NCBI GenBank assembly: GCA_045642205.1
Contig: JAZUIK010000227.1
Span: 1-5,557 of the forward strand
Length of the DNA: 5,557 nucleotides
Direction of reading: 5' to 3'
Source: RUG760 sp045642205
GTDB taxonomy: Bacteria > Bacillota > Clostridia > Lachnospirales > Bianqueaceae
The notes below the pieces were generated by a model that made no database searches, was not told the origin of the DNA, and saw only the letters and a list, made by a program, of their open reading frames with translations. The position numbers and the translations under genes are program-made. This document shows, piece after piece, positions 1 through 5,557 of this stretch. Position 1 is the stretch's first letter, and each line of letters starts with the position of its first letter.

Positions 1-1430
1 TGTCTCTGTCCACCGGAGAAGTTGCGGCCTGCCTGTTCGACTTCGGCATCCAGCTGACCGCTTTTACCCTCGACGGTTTCCTTTGCCTGAGCGGTCTCCA
101 GTGCGGACCACATTTCCTCATCGGAAACGGTCTCAGCTTCACCAAGACCAAAGAGCAGGTTGGAGCGGATGGTACCGGAGAAGAGAACGGCCTTCTGCAG
201 GACGATACCGACCTGAACACGAAGGTTGTTCTTGCCGTACTTCTTGGCATCATGACCACCAACAAGAACGGTACCTTCCTTGGGATCGTAGAAACGGGGG
301 ATCATGTTGACCAAAGAGGACTTACCGCTGCCGGTACCGCCGATGACACCGATGGTCTCACCGGACTCAGCGCGGAAGGAAATATGGGAAAGGGAGGGAG
401 CACCGCCCTTGGTATACTGCAGCGTAACATCCTTGAACTCAACGGAAGCATCTTCCATGGAAGCAGAGTTCTCAGGATAGGTCATATCGGAAGCAGTCTG
501 AAGGACAGCCTCGATACGGGAAGCACCGGCCAAAGCCTTGGTGATGGTAACGATCAGGTTTGCCAGCTTGACCAGCTCTACCAGGATCTGTGCCATGTAG
601 TTCAGAAGGGCGACTACCTGACCGGGGGTCAGATTGCCGGCGTTAACTCGGATCGCACCCACGTAAAGGAGCAATGCAGTAGCCAGATTGACGATGACAT
701 AGGTAAGAGGATTGGTCAGTGCGGAGATACGACCCACATGCATTGCCTCTTTGGTATGATCCTCGGTAGCAGCGAAGAAGGAGGTCTTTTCCTTTTCCTG
801 CAGGTTGAAGGCACGGATCACACGGACACCGGAGAGGTTCTCTCTGGTCTGGCGCAGGATCGTATCCAGCTTAGACTGGACCTTCTTGAAGAGAGGAACG
901 GTCACCAGCATGACGCCGTAGACAACAATGGCCAGAAGCGGAATGGTGATCAGGAAGATCCATGCAGAACCGGGATCTACCTGGTAAGCCATGATCAGGG
1001 CACCGAACACGATAAAGGGAGAGCGCAAAAGAAGGCGCAGGGTCATGTTGATGCCGTTCTGGGTCAGGTTGATGTCGTTGGTCAGACGGGTGATCAACGT
1101 AGCATTTCCGATACCGTCAGCGGTAGAGAAGGAAAGACTCTCGATATGTTCAAAGAGAGAACTGCGAACTTTGGTAGAAAAGCCGACAGCTGCCTTGGCG
1201 GAGAACCACTGGGCGATCATAGCCAGAGCCAGACCACCGATGGCCAAAAGGAGCAGCTGAATGCCTACGGAGAAGATAACGGTCTTGTCATTTCCGTTAA
1301 TGCCCTGATCGATCAAGCGGGCGATCAGAAGGGGAACAAAAAGATCCACCAATGCTTCGGTACATTTCAGAAGAGGAGCGATGACGCATTCCTTTCTGTA
1401 TTCCCGGAGAAAGGGAAGCAGTTTTTTCAT
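1..1430 (-). CDS. ABC exporter half-transporter (membrane domain fused to ATPase domain), 3' end cut by window edge
   Basis: This encodes an inner-membrane ATP-driven exporter subunit of the MdlB/ABCB type; the substrate is unknown. The reverse-strand translation gives 476 complete codons. About six hydrophobic segments lie near residues 16-37, 50-74, 136-149, 156-176, 236-262 and 270-292. The family-typical ENLSGVRVIRAF motif is at 197-208. In the ATPase domain the A-loop aromatic is probably Y339, Walker A is GGTGSGKSS (364-372), the Q-loop glutamine is Q412, and the signature FSGGQR (471-476) ends at the window edge. Walker B, the D-loop and the H-loop are not visible. Family members are usually about 570-600 aa, so roughly 100 residues are missing because of the edge, not because of a mutation. 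The ATG at 1430 is supported by AAAGGAA 8 nt upstream. The N-terminal style suggests the first subunit of a heterodimeric pair, with a partner gene further left; this is inference. It is transcribed divergently from the cdaA operon. Confidence 0.95.
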   Translation of the reverse strand, partial: MKKLLPFLREYRKECVIAPLLKCTEALVDLFVPLLIARLIDQGINGNDKTVIFSVGIQLLLLAIGGLALAMIAQWFSAKAAVGFSTKVRSSLFEHIESLSFSTADGIGNATLITRLTNDINLTQNGINMTLRLLLRSPFIVFGALIMAYQVDPGSAWIFLITIPLLAIVVYGVMLVTVPLFKKVQSKLDTILRQTRENLSGVRVIRAFNLQEKEKTSFFAATEDHTKEAMHVGRISALTNPLTYVIVNLATALLLYVGAIRVNAGNLTPGQVVALLNYMAQILVELVKLANLIVTITKALAGASRIEAVLQTASDMTYPENSASMEDASVEFKDVTLQYTKGGAPSLSHISFRAESGETIGVIGGTGSGKSSLVNMIPRFYDPKEGTVLVGGHDAKKYGKNNLRVQVGIVLQKAVLFSGTIRSNLLFGLGEAETVSDEEMWSALETAQAKETVEGKSGQLDAEVEQAGRNFSGGQR

Positions 1431-1438
1431 TGGATATG

Positions 1439-1445
1439 TTCCTTT
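1439..1445 (-). promoter_or_regulatory. Ribosome binding site of the ABC exporter gene
   Basis: On the minus strand AAAGGAA lies 8 nt before the ATG at 1430. It fixes the start of the exporter: no better in-frame start with a ribosome binding site lies upstream within the short predicted leader of about 30 nt. Confidence 0.8.
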
Positions 1446-1467
1446 CGATTTCAGAGTATTACTAAAA

Positions 1468-1496
1468 ATTATACTAAAATAGGAAGTGTTTTTCAA
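1468..1496 (-). promoter_or_regulatory. Sigma-A-type promoter for the ABC exporter
   Basis: Reading the minus strand, a -35 box TTGAAA (complement of 1491-1496), a 17-bp spacer and a perfect -10 box TATAAT (complement of 1468-1473) are seen. Transcription would start near 1461, leaving a leader of about 30 nt. The -10 region lies within an A/T-rich stretch in which TTTTAGTA occurs twice, 12 nt apart; this could be an operator, but that is speculative. Confidence 0.85.
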
Positions 1497-1528
1497 TGAA
1501 GGCGGGTTGGACATATCGCTGAAAATGG

Positions 1529-1557
1529 TTGATGGAAGAGGGGACTTGTGGTACAAT
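1529..1557 (+). promoter_or_regulatory. Extended -10 promoter for the cdaA-cdaR operon
   Basis: A -35 box TTGATG (1529-1534), a 17-bp spacer and a -10 box TACAAT (1552-1557) are seen, with an upstream TG (1549-1550) that makes an extended -10 (TGGTACAAT). The predicted start is near 1564, giving a leader of about 47 nt. That is too short to hold a ydaO-type c-di-AMP riboswitch. The two divergent -35 boxes are 32 bp apart, so one regulator bound between them could affect both transcripts (inference). Confidence 0.85.
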
Positions 1558-1599
1558 GTAATGTAACCTTACTGTCAGAATGCGTAACTATGTATTCAT

Positions 1600-1604
1600 G
1601 GAGG
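1600..1604 (+). promoter_or_regulatory. Ribosome binding site that decides the start at 1611
   Basis: GGAGG followed by 6 nt and then the ATG at 1611. The same frame is open further upstream to a GTG at 1548 and an ATG at 1590. The GTG sits inside the promoter, before the likely transcription start, and the ATG at 1590 has no ribosome binding site. Confidence 0.85.
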
Positions 1605-1610
1605 ATAACT

Positions 1611-1991
1611 ATGGTTAATACGGATAAGATCCGTTTAATGGCAAAGGCAGCTGCTTACGAGGCCAGACAGCTTCAGCAGGATTCCTTTGTCAAACGGTAC
1701 TATAAACAGGATTATGTCGATCGTGAACGTTTGAGAGCGGGTTTCTTTGCTACGGTATTTTTCATTCTTTTCTGGATCTATCAGGCGATCAAGATCTTTT
1801 ATATCGAAGCAGCCGACCTTCTGACCTATGACTATGTGGGTCTGGTCATCCGCGTCTTAGTGGAGTACATCATTCTTTTGGTGGTGGTCACCGTTATTGC
1901 AAGTTTTGTCCATATCCAAAGGTTCGATCAGGCAAAAAAGAGAATGGATAACTACTACGATCTGTTAGATCAGATCGACAGTTATCAGTAA
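1611..1991 (+). CDS. Small two-segment membrane protein of unknown function, first gene of the cdaA operon
   Basis: The 126-aa product is not a family I recognise. Residues 1-42 are charged and probably helical, with many K, R, Q and Y residues. Two hydrophobic segments follow, at about 43-64 (rich in F, W and I) and 76-100 (rich in V, L and I). They are joined by a short acidic loop (E66, D69, D74). The chain ends in a charged helical tail (about 101-126) ending in DSYQ. There is no signal peptide or catalytic motif. Net positive charge before the first segment and after the second suggests both ends face the cytoplasm (positive-inside rule, inference). It lies 54 nt after the -10 box and 16 nt before the next gene, so it should be co-transcribed with the 480-aa membrane protein, cdaA and cdaR. 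A structural partner or modulator of these membrane proteins is possible but unproven. Confidence 0.85.
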   Translation: MVNTDKIRLMAKAAAYEARQLQQDSFVKRYYKQDYVDRERLRAGFFATVFFILFWIYQAIKIFYIEAADLLTYDYVGLVIRVLVEYIILLVVVTVIASFVHIQRFDQAKKRMDNYYDLLDQIDSYQ

Positions 1992-2007
1992 ACGAGGATG
2001 ATAGAGA

Positions 2008-3450
2008 ATGAGCAATTACAATAGTAATAGCAATAGTAATGTCAATGTTAGAAAAGTATCGGTCTTGAATAAGATCCGATCCGTCTTCGGCAGGATCATG
2101 CAAAGAGCAGAACTGCCCATCAGACTGGCTGTCAAGTATTTCGCTTTTCTGTTCCTTTTCAGAGCGATCAGCGGTGCAGAGATGTTTGCATCCCTGGAAC
2201 AGACAGGCTTCTTTGCCAACCCCATGTTCCATATGGTGCTGGCTGTCTTAGCGACGATCCTTCCCAATCGCTGCGGCGTCTTTATCGCCTTTGCCTTGGT
2301 TACCTATAATGTCTTCCAGACATCTTTGATCGGTGCGGCATTAGTCGGATTGATGCTGGTCCTTCTGTATGTGGTAGCTTCCAGTCTGTTCCCGGATTAT
2401 GTATTCCTGATCGTTCTGGTACCTGCCTGCATAGAGTATCACTGGTTCCTGGCTGTTCCTCTGATCGCCGGTATGTATCTGGGTGTCGGTGCCGCTGTCC
2501 CTGTGGTCATCGGTGTGTTGGTCTATGGTTTCTGGGGCATTATCCCTCCCTTTATGGAACTGCAGATGAGCGGATCCTTAGACGGTATTCCGAAACTGAT
2601 CTCCGAGGCATCCAAGAATGGTCTGAATGCTATGATCAGCAACGAATCCCTTACCTACATGATGGTGATCTTTACCGCCATTATCCTGGTAACGGCTGTA
2701 CTGCGTATGCTCCATGTGAACTATTCCCGCTATATCGCTCTGGGAGTCGGTTCTATCTTTGGCCTTGTCAGTCTCATGATCGGCGCTGCCAAGGGAAATA
2801 TCAGCGGCGTCAGCATTGCATGGAACAGTATCATCGTGATCCTGGTCCTGGTATTTCTGGAACTCTTCAAGGTACCGCTCAGTTATAAGAGCGCACAGGT
2901 CCTTGAGTTTGAAGATGACGAATTCCTCTATAAGGTCCGTATGATCCCCAAGATGTCGGACCGTGCGAATATCCCTGCTCTGAAGCCTGTCCTTGTTTCT
3001 GTTGCCGAGAGAAAGGCACAGCGCAAGAACAGAAATGCTCAGGTCCCTGCAGAAATGAACATGGAACCTGCACCTATGGCAGAGACTCCCGAAGTGGTCC
3101 CTGCAGTCATGCCGGTATTCCCTCAGGATACCATGGTAGCCCAGAGTGTTCCGGATAATGCCAACATGGATATGTTTGCCAATCCGGCACCCGGTTCGGA
3201 GATCTACGGTGATACCGTATACACCGAAGCGTATGAGGCTCCTCAGGCACCGGTGAACGGTCCTTTGGATCTGACGCTGGCACCCGGTGAAGTACAGAAC
3301 TATTCCGGAGATTTAAGTGCCTACGGCATCAAGGTGGAAAACGGCGTCAATGTCGGTGTTCCTACCCCTCCCGTCAACAATGTCGGAGCGATCCTGGATG
3401 ACGATGCAGCCACGGATCTGTTCTCCGATTACGATAACAATCGTCCCTAA
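2008..3450 (+). CDS. Polytopic membrane protein with long disordered C-terminal tail, upstream of cdaA; function unknown
   Basis: The 480-aa product is not assigned to a named family. It begins with an alternating Asn-rich stretch (N at 3, 5, 7, 9, 11 and 13), then a basic amphipathic region (15-42). About seven or eight hydrophobic segments fall between residues 38 and 288 (near 38-54, 75-87, 90-104, 108-124, 131-142, 147-175, 215-234, 241-260 and 268-288; exact number uncertain). A juxtamembrane acidic/aromatic motif, FEDDEFLYKV (301-310), follows the last segment. A basic patch (334-342) comes next, then about 135 residues rich in P, A, M, D and N with no predicted fold, ending in an acidic cluster (464-476). 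No ATPase, nucleotide-binding or transporter signature is seen. The ATG at 2008 has GAGG 10 nt upstream. It lies 16 nt after the small membrane gene and 34 nt before cdaA, placing it in the c-di-AMP operon. It may be a transporter, a scaffold or a partner of CdaA; the sequence does not decide. Confidence 0.88.
   Translation: MSNYNSNSNSNVNVRKVSVLNKIRSVFGRIMQRAELPIRLAVKYFAFLFLFRAISGAEMFASLEQTGFFANPMFHMVLAVLATILPNRCGVFIAFALVTYNVFQTSLIGAALVGLMLVLLYVVASSLFPDYVFLIVLVPACIEYHWFLAVPLIAGMYLGVGAAVPVVIGVLVYGFWGIIPPFMELQMSGSLDGIPKLISEASKNGLNAMISNESLTYMMVIFTAIILVTAVLRMLHVNYSRYIALGVGSIFGLVSLMIGAAKGNISGVSIAWNSIIVILVLVFLELFKVPLSYKSAQVLEFEDDEFLYKVRMIPKMSDRANIPALKPVLVSVAERKAQRKNRNAQVPAEMNMEPAPMAETPEVVPAVMPVFPQDTMVAQSVPDNANMDMFANPAPGSEIYGDTVYTEAYEAPQAPVNGPLDLTLAPGEVQNYSGDLSAYGIKVENGVNVGVPTPPVNNVGAILDDDAATDLFSDYDNNRP
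2020..2040 (+). repeat. In-frame hexanucleotide microrepeat (AATAGY) coding Asn-Ser
   Basis: Three copies of AATAGT/AATAGC plus a final AAT, just after the start codon of the 480-aa membrane protein. The unit is 6 nt, so copy-number change would lengthen or shorten the N-terminus by Asn-Ser pairs without a frameshift. The stretch is A/T-rich and probably weakly structured, which may help translation start. Confidence 0.75.
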
Positions 3451-3482
3451 GCTCTTTTCCGCTGAAGTATGAAAGGAGGAGC
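3451..3482 (+). promoter_or_regulatory. cdaA ribosome binding site, possibly within a hairpin
   Basis: A strong Shine-Dalgarno AAAGGAGG (3472-3479) lies 5 nt before the cdaA ATG. The bases just after the preceding stop codon (3451-3458, GCTCTTTT) can pair with 3475-3482 (GGAGGAGC) over 8 consecutive pairs, three of them G-U. An alternative register pairs 3454-3460 with 3475-3481. Either would cover the Shine-Dalgarno. The site itself is certain; the hairpin and any control role are inferred. There is no terminator or promoter in this 34-nt gap. Confidence 0.6.
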
Positions 3483-3484
3483 GC

Positions 3485-4351
3485 ATGCGTTTCCTGTCTG
3501 AATTATTCGGCTCGGATGGAATATGGCATTTCCTGTTCAATACCTTCCAGTTTTCCGATTTTCTGGATATCCTGGTGGTCACCTTCCTGGTCTATGAGAT
3601 CATGATCTGGATCCGCCGTACCAGAGGATGGATGCTCTTTAAGGGTATCATCATTATCCTGGTGGTATGGCTGGTGGCACAGGCCATGAACCTGAACATG
3701 GTGGTCTGGGTCTTTGAACGAGCCTTTAACGTCGGTATTTTGGCTGTGATCATCATCTTCCAGCCTGAGCTTCGCCGCGCCCTGGAGAGACTGGGTACCG
3801 GAAGCATCTTAAACAACATGGTTGGTTTCAATACCAACAAGGTCTCTGACAAGACCACCGTCGCCCTGATCGACTCCATGAATGCCATGGCAGCCGTTAA
3901 GACCGGTGCTTTGATCGCCGTAGAGCAGAAGGTTGCTCTGGGTGAGTACGAGCAGACCGGTATCCCTGTGGATGCGGAGATCTCTGCAGAGCTTCTCATC
4001 AACATCTTTGAAAAGAATACACCTCTGCACGATGGTGCCGTGATCATCCGCGGTAACCGTGTACAGGCAGCTACCTGCTACCTGCCCCTTTCCGATAACG
4101 GAGAGATCAGCAAGGAGCTGGGAACCAGACACAGAGCGGCTCTGGGACTGAGTGAAGTCTCCGACGCCAAGGTGTTCATCGTTTCCGAAGAGACCGGCGC
4201 CATTTCCATGGCCAGTGCCGGAAAGATCTATCGTCATATCGATGCGGAATTCATTCGCAATGAACTGCGCACAGAGGAGGACGAGGAAGACGAGGGTCGC
4301 GATACCCTTCTTCAGCGTATCCTGAAGCAGTTCGCAAGGAAGGAGCGCTGA
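3485..4351 (+). CDS. cdaA: CdaA, membrane-bound diadenylate cyclase (c-di-AMP synthase)
   Basis: CdaA condenses two ATP into cyclic di-AMP plus two pyrophosphates. C-di-AMP is a second messenger controlling potassium and osmolyte transport and cell-wall balance in Firmicutes. The 288-aa product has hydrophobic segments near 24-42, 52-67 and 72-91, then the family-typical IFQPELRRALE (91-101). The DAC (DisA_N) domain spans about 105-255, with the catalytic DGA motif at 183-185 (in NTPLHDGAVII) and RHR at 215-217 (in GTRHRAALGLSE). Both motifs are intact, so it should be active. The length is close to Bacillus subtilis CdaA (about 273 aa); the surplus is an acidic stretch (264-270, mostly E and D) followed by a basic C-terminal helix. 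The start has a very strong Shine-Dalgarno. cdaR begins 4 nt after its stop, suggesting translational coupling and the known CdaA-CdaR complex. The two membrane genes upstream are the unusual part of the context. Confidence 0.98.
   Translation: MRFLSELFGSDGIWHFLFNTFQFSDFLDILVVTFLVYEIMIWIRRTRGWMLFKGIIIILVVWLVAQAMNLNMVVWVFERAFNVGILAVIIIFQPELRRALERLGTGSILNNMVGFNTNKVSDKTTVALIDSMNAMAAVKTGALIAVEQKVALGEYEQTGIPVDAEISAELLINIFEKNTPLHDGAVIIRGNRVQAATCYLPLSDNGEISKELGTRHRAALGLSEVSDAKVFIVSEETGAISMASAGKIYRHIDAEFIRNELRTEEDEEDEGRDTLLQRILKQFARKER
4336..4345 (+). promoter_or_regulatory. Ribosome binding site of cdaR inside the end of cdaA
   Basis: AAGGAAGGAG ends 10 nt before the cdaR ATG at 4356 and lies within the last codons of cdaA. 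With a stop-to-start gap of only 4 nt, ribosomes finishing cdaA could reinitiate on cdaR. Confidence 0.75.
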
Positions 4352-4355
4352 TAGG

Positions 4356-5557
4356 ATGAAACAGTTTTTCCGTAAATGGGTGCTCAACAATATCGCCTAC
4401 AAGTTAGTGGCCCTTCTGATCGCCTTCGTGATCTGGGTCATGTTTACCTATTCCGACGATCCCATCAAGACCTATACTGTCGATGTGAACGTCAATGTCC
4501 TTCATCAGGAGGAATACACCGAGCAGGGACGCTATGTCCAGATCGATGGCAAGGATGATCCCTCTCAGATCCGTGAGCAGGTTACCATCCGTGCCCGTTC
4601 CACCGTTATCGAAGGATTAAGAAACCGCATGGCATCCACCTACATGAATGTCTATGTGGACCTGTATGAACTGGAAAACTCCGATGCCAATCGTCTGATG
4701 CTGCATTATGAGTTTACCGATCCTCTGTTGCAGGCAGAATTTACTTCCTACAAGAACAAGACCTATCTCCCTGTAGAGGTAGAAGAGAATGTGACTCTGG
4801 AGATCCCGATCCACTACACCATTACCGGTATTCCGGAGGATGGCTATCTGTATGTGAAGGATGATCCCGATATCACCGTTTCTCCTTCCACCCTGACCAT
4901 TACCGGTCCCGAGACCCAGATCGAAAATATCGACCATGCACAGATCACCATCTCTGTATCCGGTGCCAGTGCTAACGTCAATAAGAACGGACAGGTCATC
5001 TTGAAGGATGCTGAGGACAAGACCCTGACCTTCTCCAGAGATGCCTTCCAGGTATCCACCAGCGAGGCCTATGTCTTCGTTCCCATCTACTCCAGCAAGA
5101 CCGTAACCCTGCAGCCCTACTTAAGCGGTTCTCCTGCAACGGGTTATGAATATATGGGTGATGTGGCCCTGACCACCAACACCGTCAAGATCTTCGGTGC
5201 CGAGAGTGTGATCAACAAGATCAACTCCATCTCTCTGCCGGATATCGATCTGGCACAGGTAAAGGGTGAATATACCGAGACCTTTGACATCCAGCAGGTA
5301 CTGGATGATCTGTATGGTCATGGCAATGTCACTCTGATGGACGGTGAAGTGGATACGGTGGATGTTACCTTCACGGTGGGAGAGCAGATCTCTCAGATCG
5401 TCACCGTACCGGTCTCCTCCTTCGTGGTCTATGGACTCAGCAGTAATCTGACTGTGTCCTACGACGTCGACAGTGTAGATATCTCCATCTTCGGTCTGCC
5501 GGAGATGATCTCCACCTTTGATCCCGCTTCTGTCACGGTCTCCGTACGACTGACCAC
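4356..5557 (+). CDS. cdaR: CdaR (YbbR-repeat protein), regulator of CdaA, 3' end cut by window edge
   Basis: CdaR binds CdaA at the membrane and modulates its cyclase activity. 400 complete codons are visible. A basic N-terminus (KQFFRKW) precedes a single membrane anchor at about 13-30. The rest would lie outside the membrane. It is beta-rich and built from repeated YbbR-like units: about 38-142 (divergent), 146-238, 241-342, and a fourth starting near 346. Each of the last three begins with a V/I-P-V/I type strand (I150-P-I, V242-P-I, V351-P-V) and contains a T/S-hydrophobic-x-hydrophobic-x-G turn (TITGPE, VKIFGAE, ISIFGLP). Four YbbR units in about 480 aa match Bacillus subtilis CdaR, so roughly 50-100 residues are probably missing at the edge. 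ATG at 4356 follows the cdaA stop by 4 nt. The usual next gene in Firmicutes is glmM (phosphoglucosamine mutase); it is not in the window. Confidence 0.95.
   Translation, partial: MKQFFRKWVLNNIAYKLVALLIAFVIWVMFTYSDDPIKTYTVDVNVNVLHQEEYTEQGRYVQIDGKDDPSQIREQVTIRARSTVIEGLRNRMASTYMNVYVDLYELENSDANRLMLHYEFTDPLLQAEFTSYKNKTYLPVEVEENVTLEIPIHYTITGIPEDGYLYVKDDPDITVSPSTLTITGPETQIENIDHAQITISVSGASANVNKNGQVILKDAEDKTLTFSRDAFQVSTSEAYVFVPIYSSKTVTLQPYLSGSPATGYEYMGDVALTTNTVKIFGAESVINKINSISLPDIDLAQVKGEYTETFDIQQVLDDLYGHGNVTLMDGEVDTVDVTFTVGEQISQIVTVPVSSFVVYGLSSNLTVSYDVDSVDISIFGLPEMISTFDPASVTVSVRLT

Noticed and set aside
252..1499. A 415-codon open frame on the plus strand
   Set aside because: It lies antisense to the exporter gene, runs through both exporter promoter boxes, and its Gly/Asp/Gln-rich translation has no domain. 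The minus-strand translation carries canonical ABC motifs, so this is a shadow.
1432..1517. Imperfect inverted repeat GATATGTTCC (1433-1442) and GGACATATC (1509-1517) flanking the exporter promoter
   Set aside because: The arms differ by one inserted base, are far apart and overlap the exporter ribosome binding site; chance is a sufficient explanation.
1548..1610. A longer N-terminus (GTG at 1548 or ATG at 1590) for the small membrane protein
   Set aside because: The GTG overlaps the promoter and precedes the likely transcription start. The ATG at 1590 lacks a ribosome binding site, whereas ATG 1611 has GGAGG at good spacing.
1558..1610. c-di-AMP riboswitch in the operon leader
   Set aside because: The leader is only about 47 nt and shows just a 4-2-4 palindrome (GTAACCTTAC, 1563-1572), far short of a ydaO-type fold.
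2016..2267. Minus-strand frames opposite the start of the 480-aa membrane gene
   Set aside because: The translation ends in a run of leucines that is only the complement of the Asn-Ser repeat; there is no ribosome binding site or domain.
3592..4390. Two long minus-strand open frames opposite cdaA (151 and 193 codons)
   Set aside because: They lie opposite a gene with all catalytic motifs of CdaA, have no supported start and show no recognisable domain.
4617..5321. Minus-strand open frames opposite cdaR
   Set aside because: They are short, overlapping and antisense to a clear YbbR-repeat coding region.

Overview
The window looks like chromosomal DNA of a low-to-mid GC Firmicute, most likely a Clostridia member such as Lachnospiraceae. 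This is inferred from strong AGGAGG-type ribosome binding sites, sigma-A-like promoters, mixed AGA/CGT arginine codons and the cdaA-cdaR gene order. The exact taxon cannot be read from the sequence. No mobile element, phage gene, tRNA, rRNA, CRISPR array or intrinsic terminator is visible.

Left part (1-1430, minus strand): the first 476 codons of an MdlB/ABCB-type ABC exporter half-transporter. It contains all of the membrane domain and the nucleotide-binding domain up to the ABC signature; the end of the gene lies outside the window.

Centre (1431-1610): a compact 180-bp divergent intergenic region. It carries two good back-to-back promoters. One (1468-1496) reads left into the exporter. The other (1529-1557, extended -10) reads right into a four-gene plus-strand operon.

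Right part (1611-5557, plus strand): a tightly packed operon with gaps of 16, 34 and 4 nt. It encodes (i) a 126-aa protein with two predicted membrane segments and no recognised family; (ii) a 480-aa polytopic membrane protein with a long disordered cytoplasmic-type tail, also unrecognised; (iii) CdaA, the membrane-bound diadenylate cyclase that makes c-di-AMP, with intact DGA and RHR motifs; and (iv) the first 400 codons of CdaR, its YbbR-repeat regulator. In many Firmicutes glmM follows cdaR; that position is beyond the right edge.

The c-di-AMP synthase and its regulator are well-known components. The part worth attention is the pair of uncharacterised membrane proteins that precede them in the same apparent transcript, which are candidates for membrane partners or input sensors of c-di-AMP synthesis. 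No wholly new system can be demonstrated from this sequence alone.
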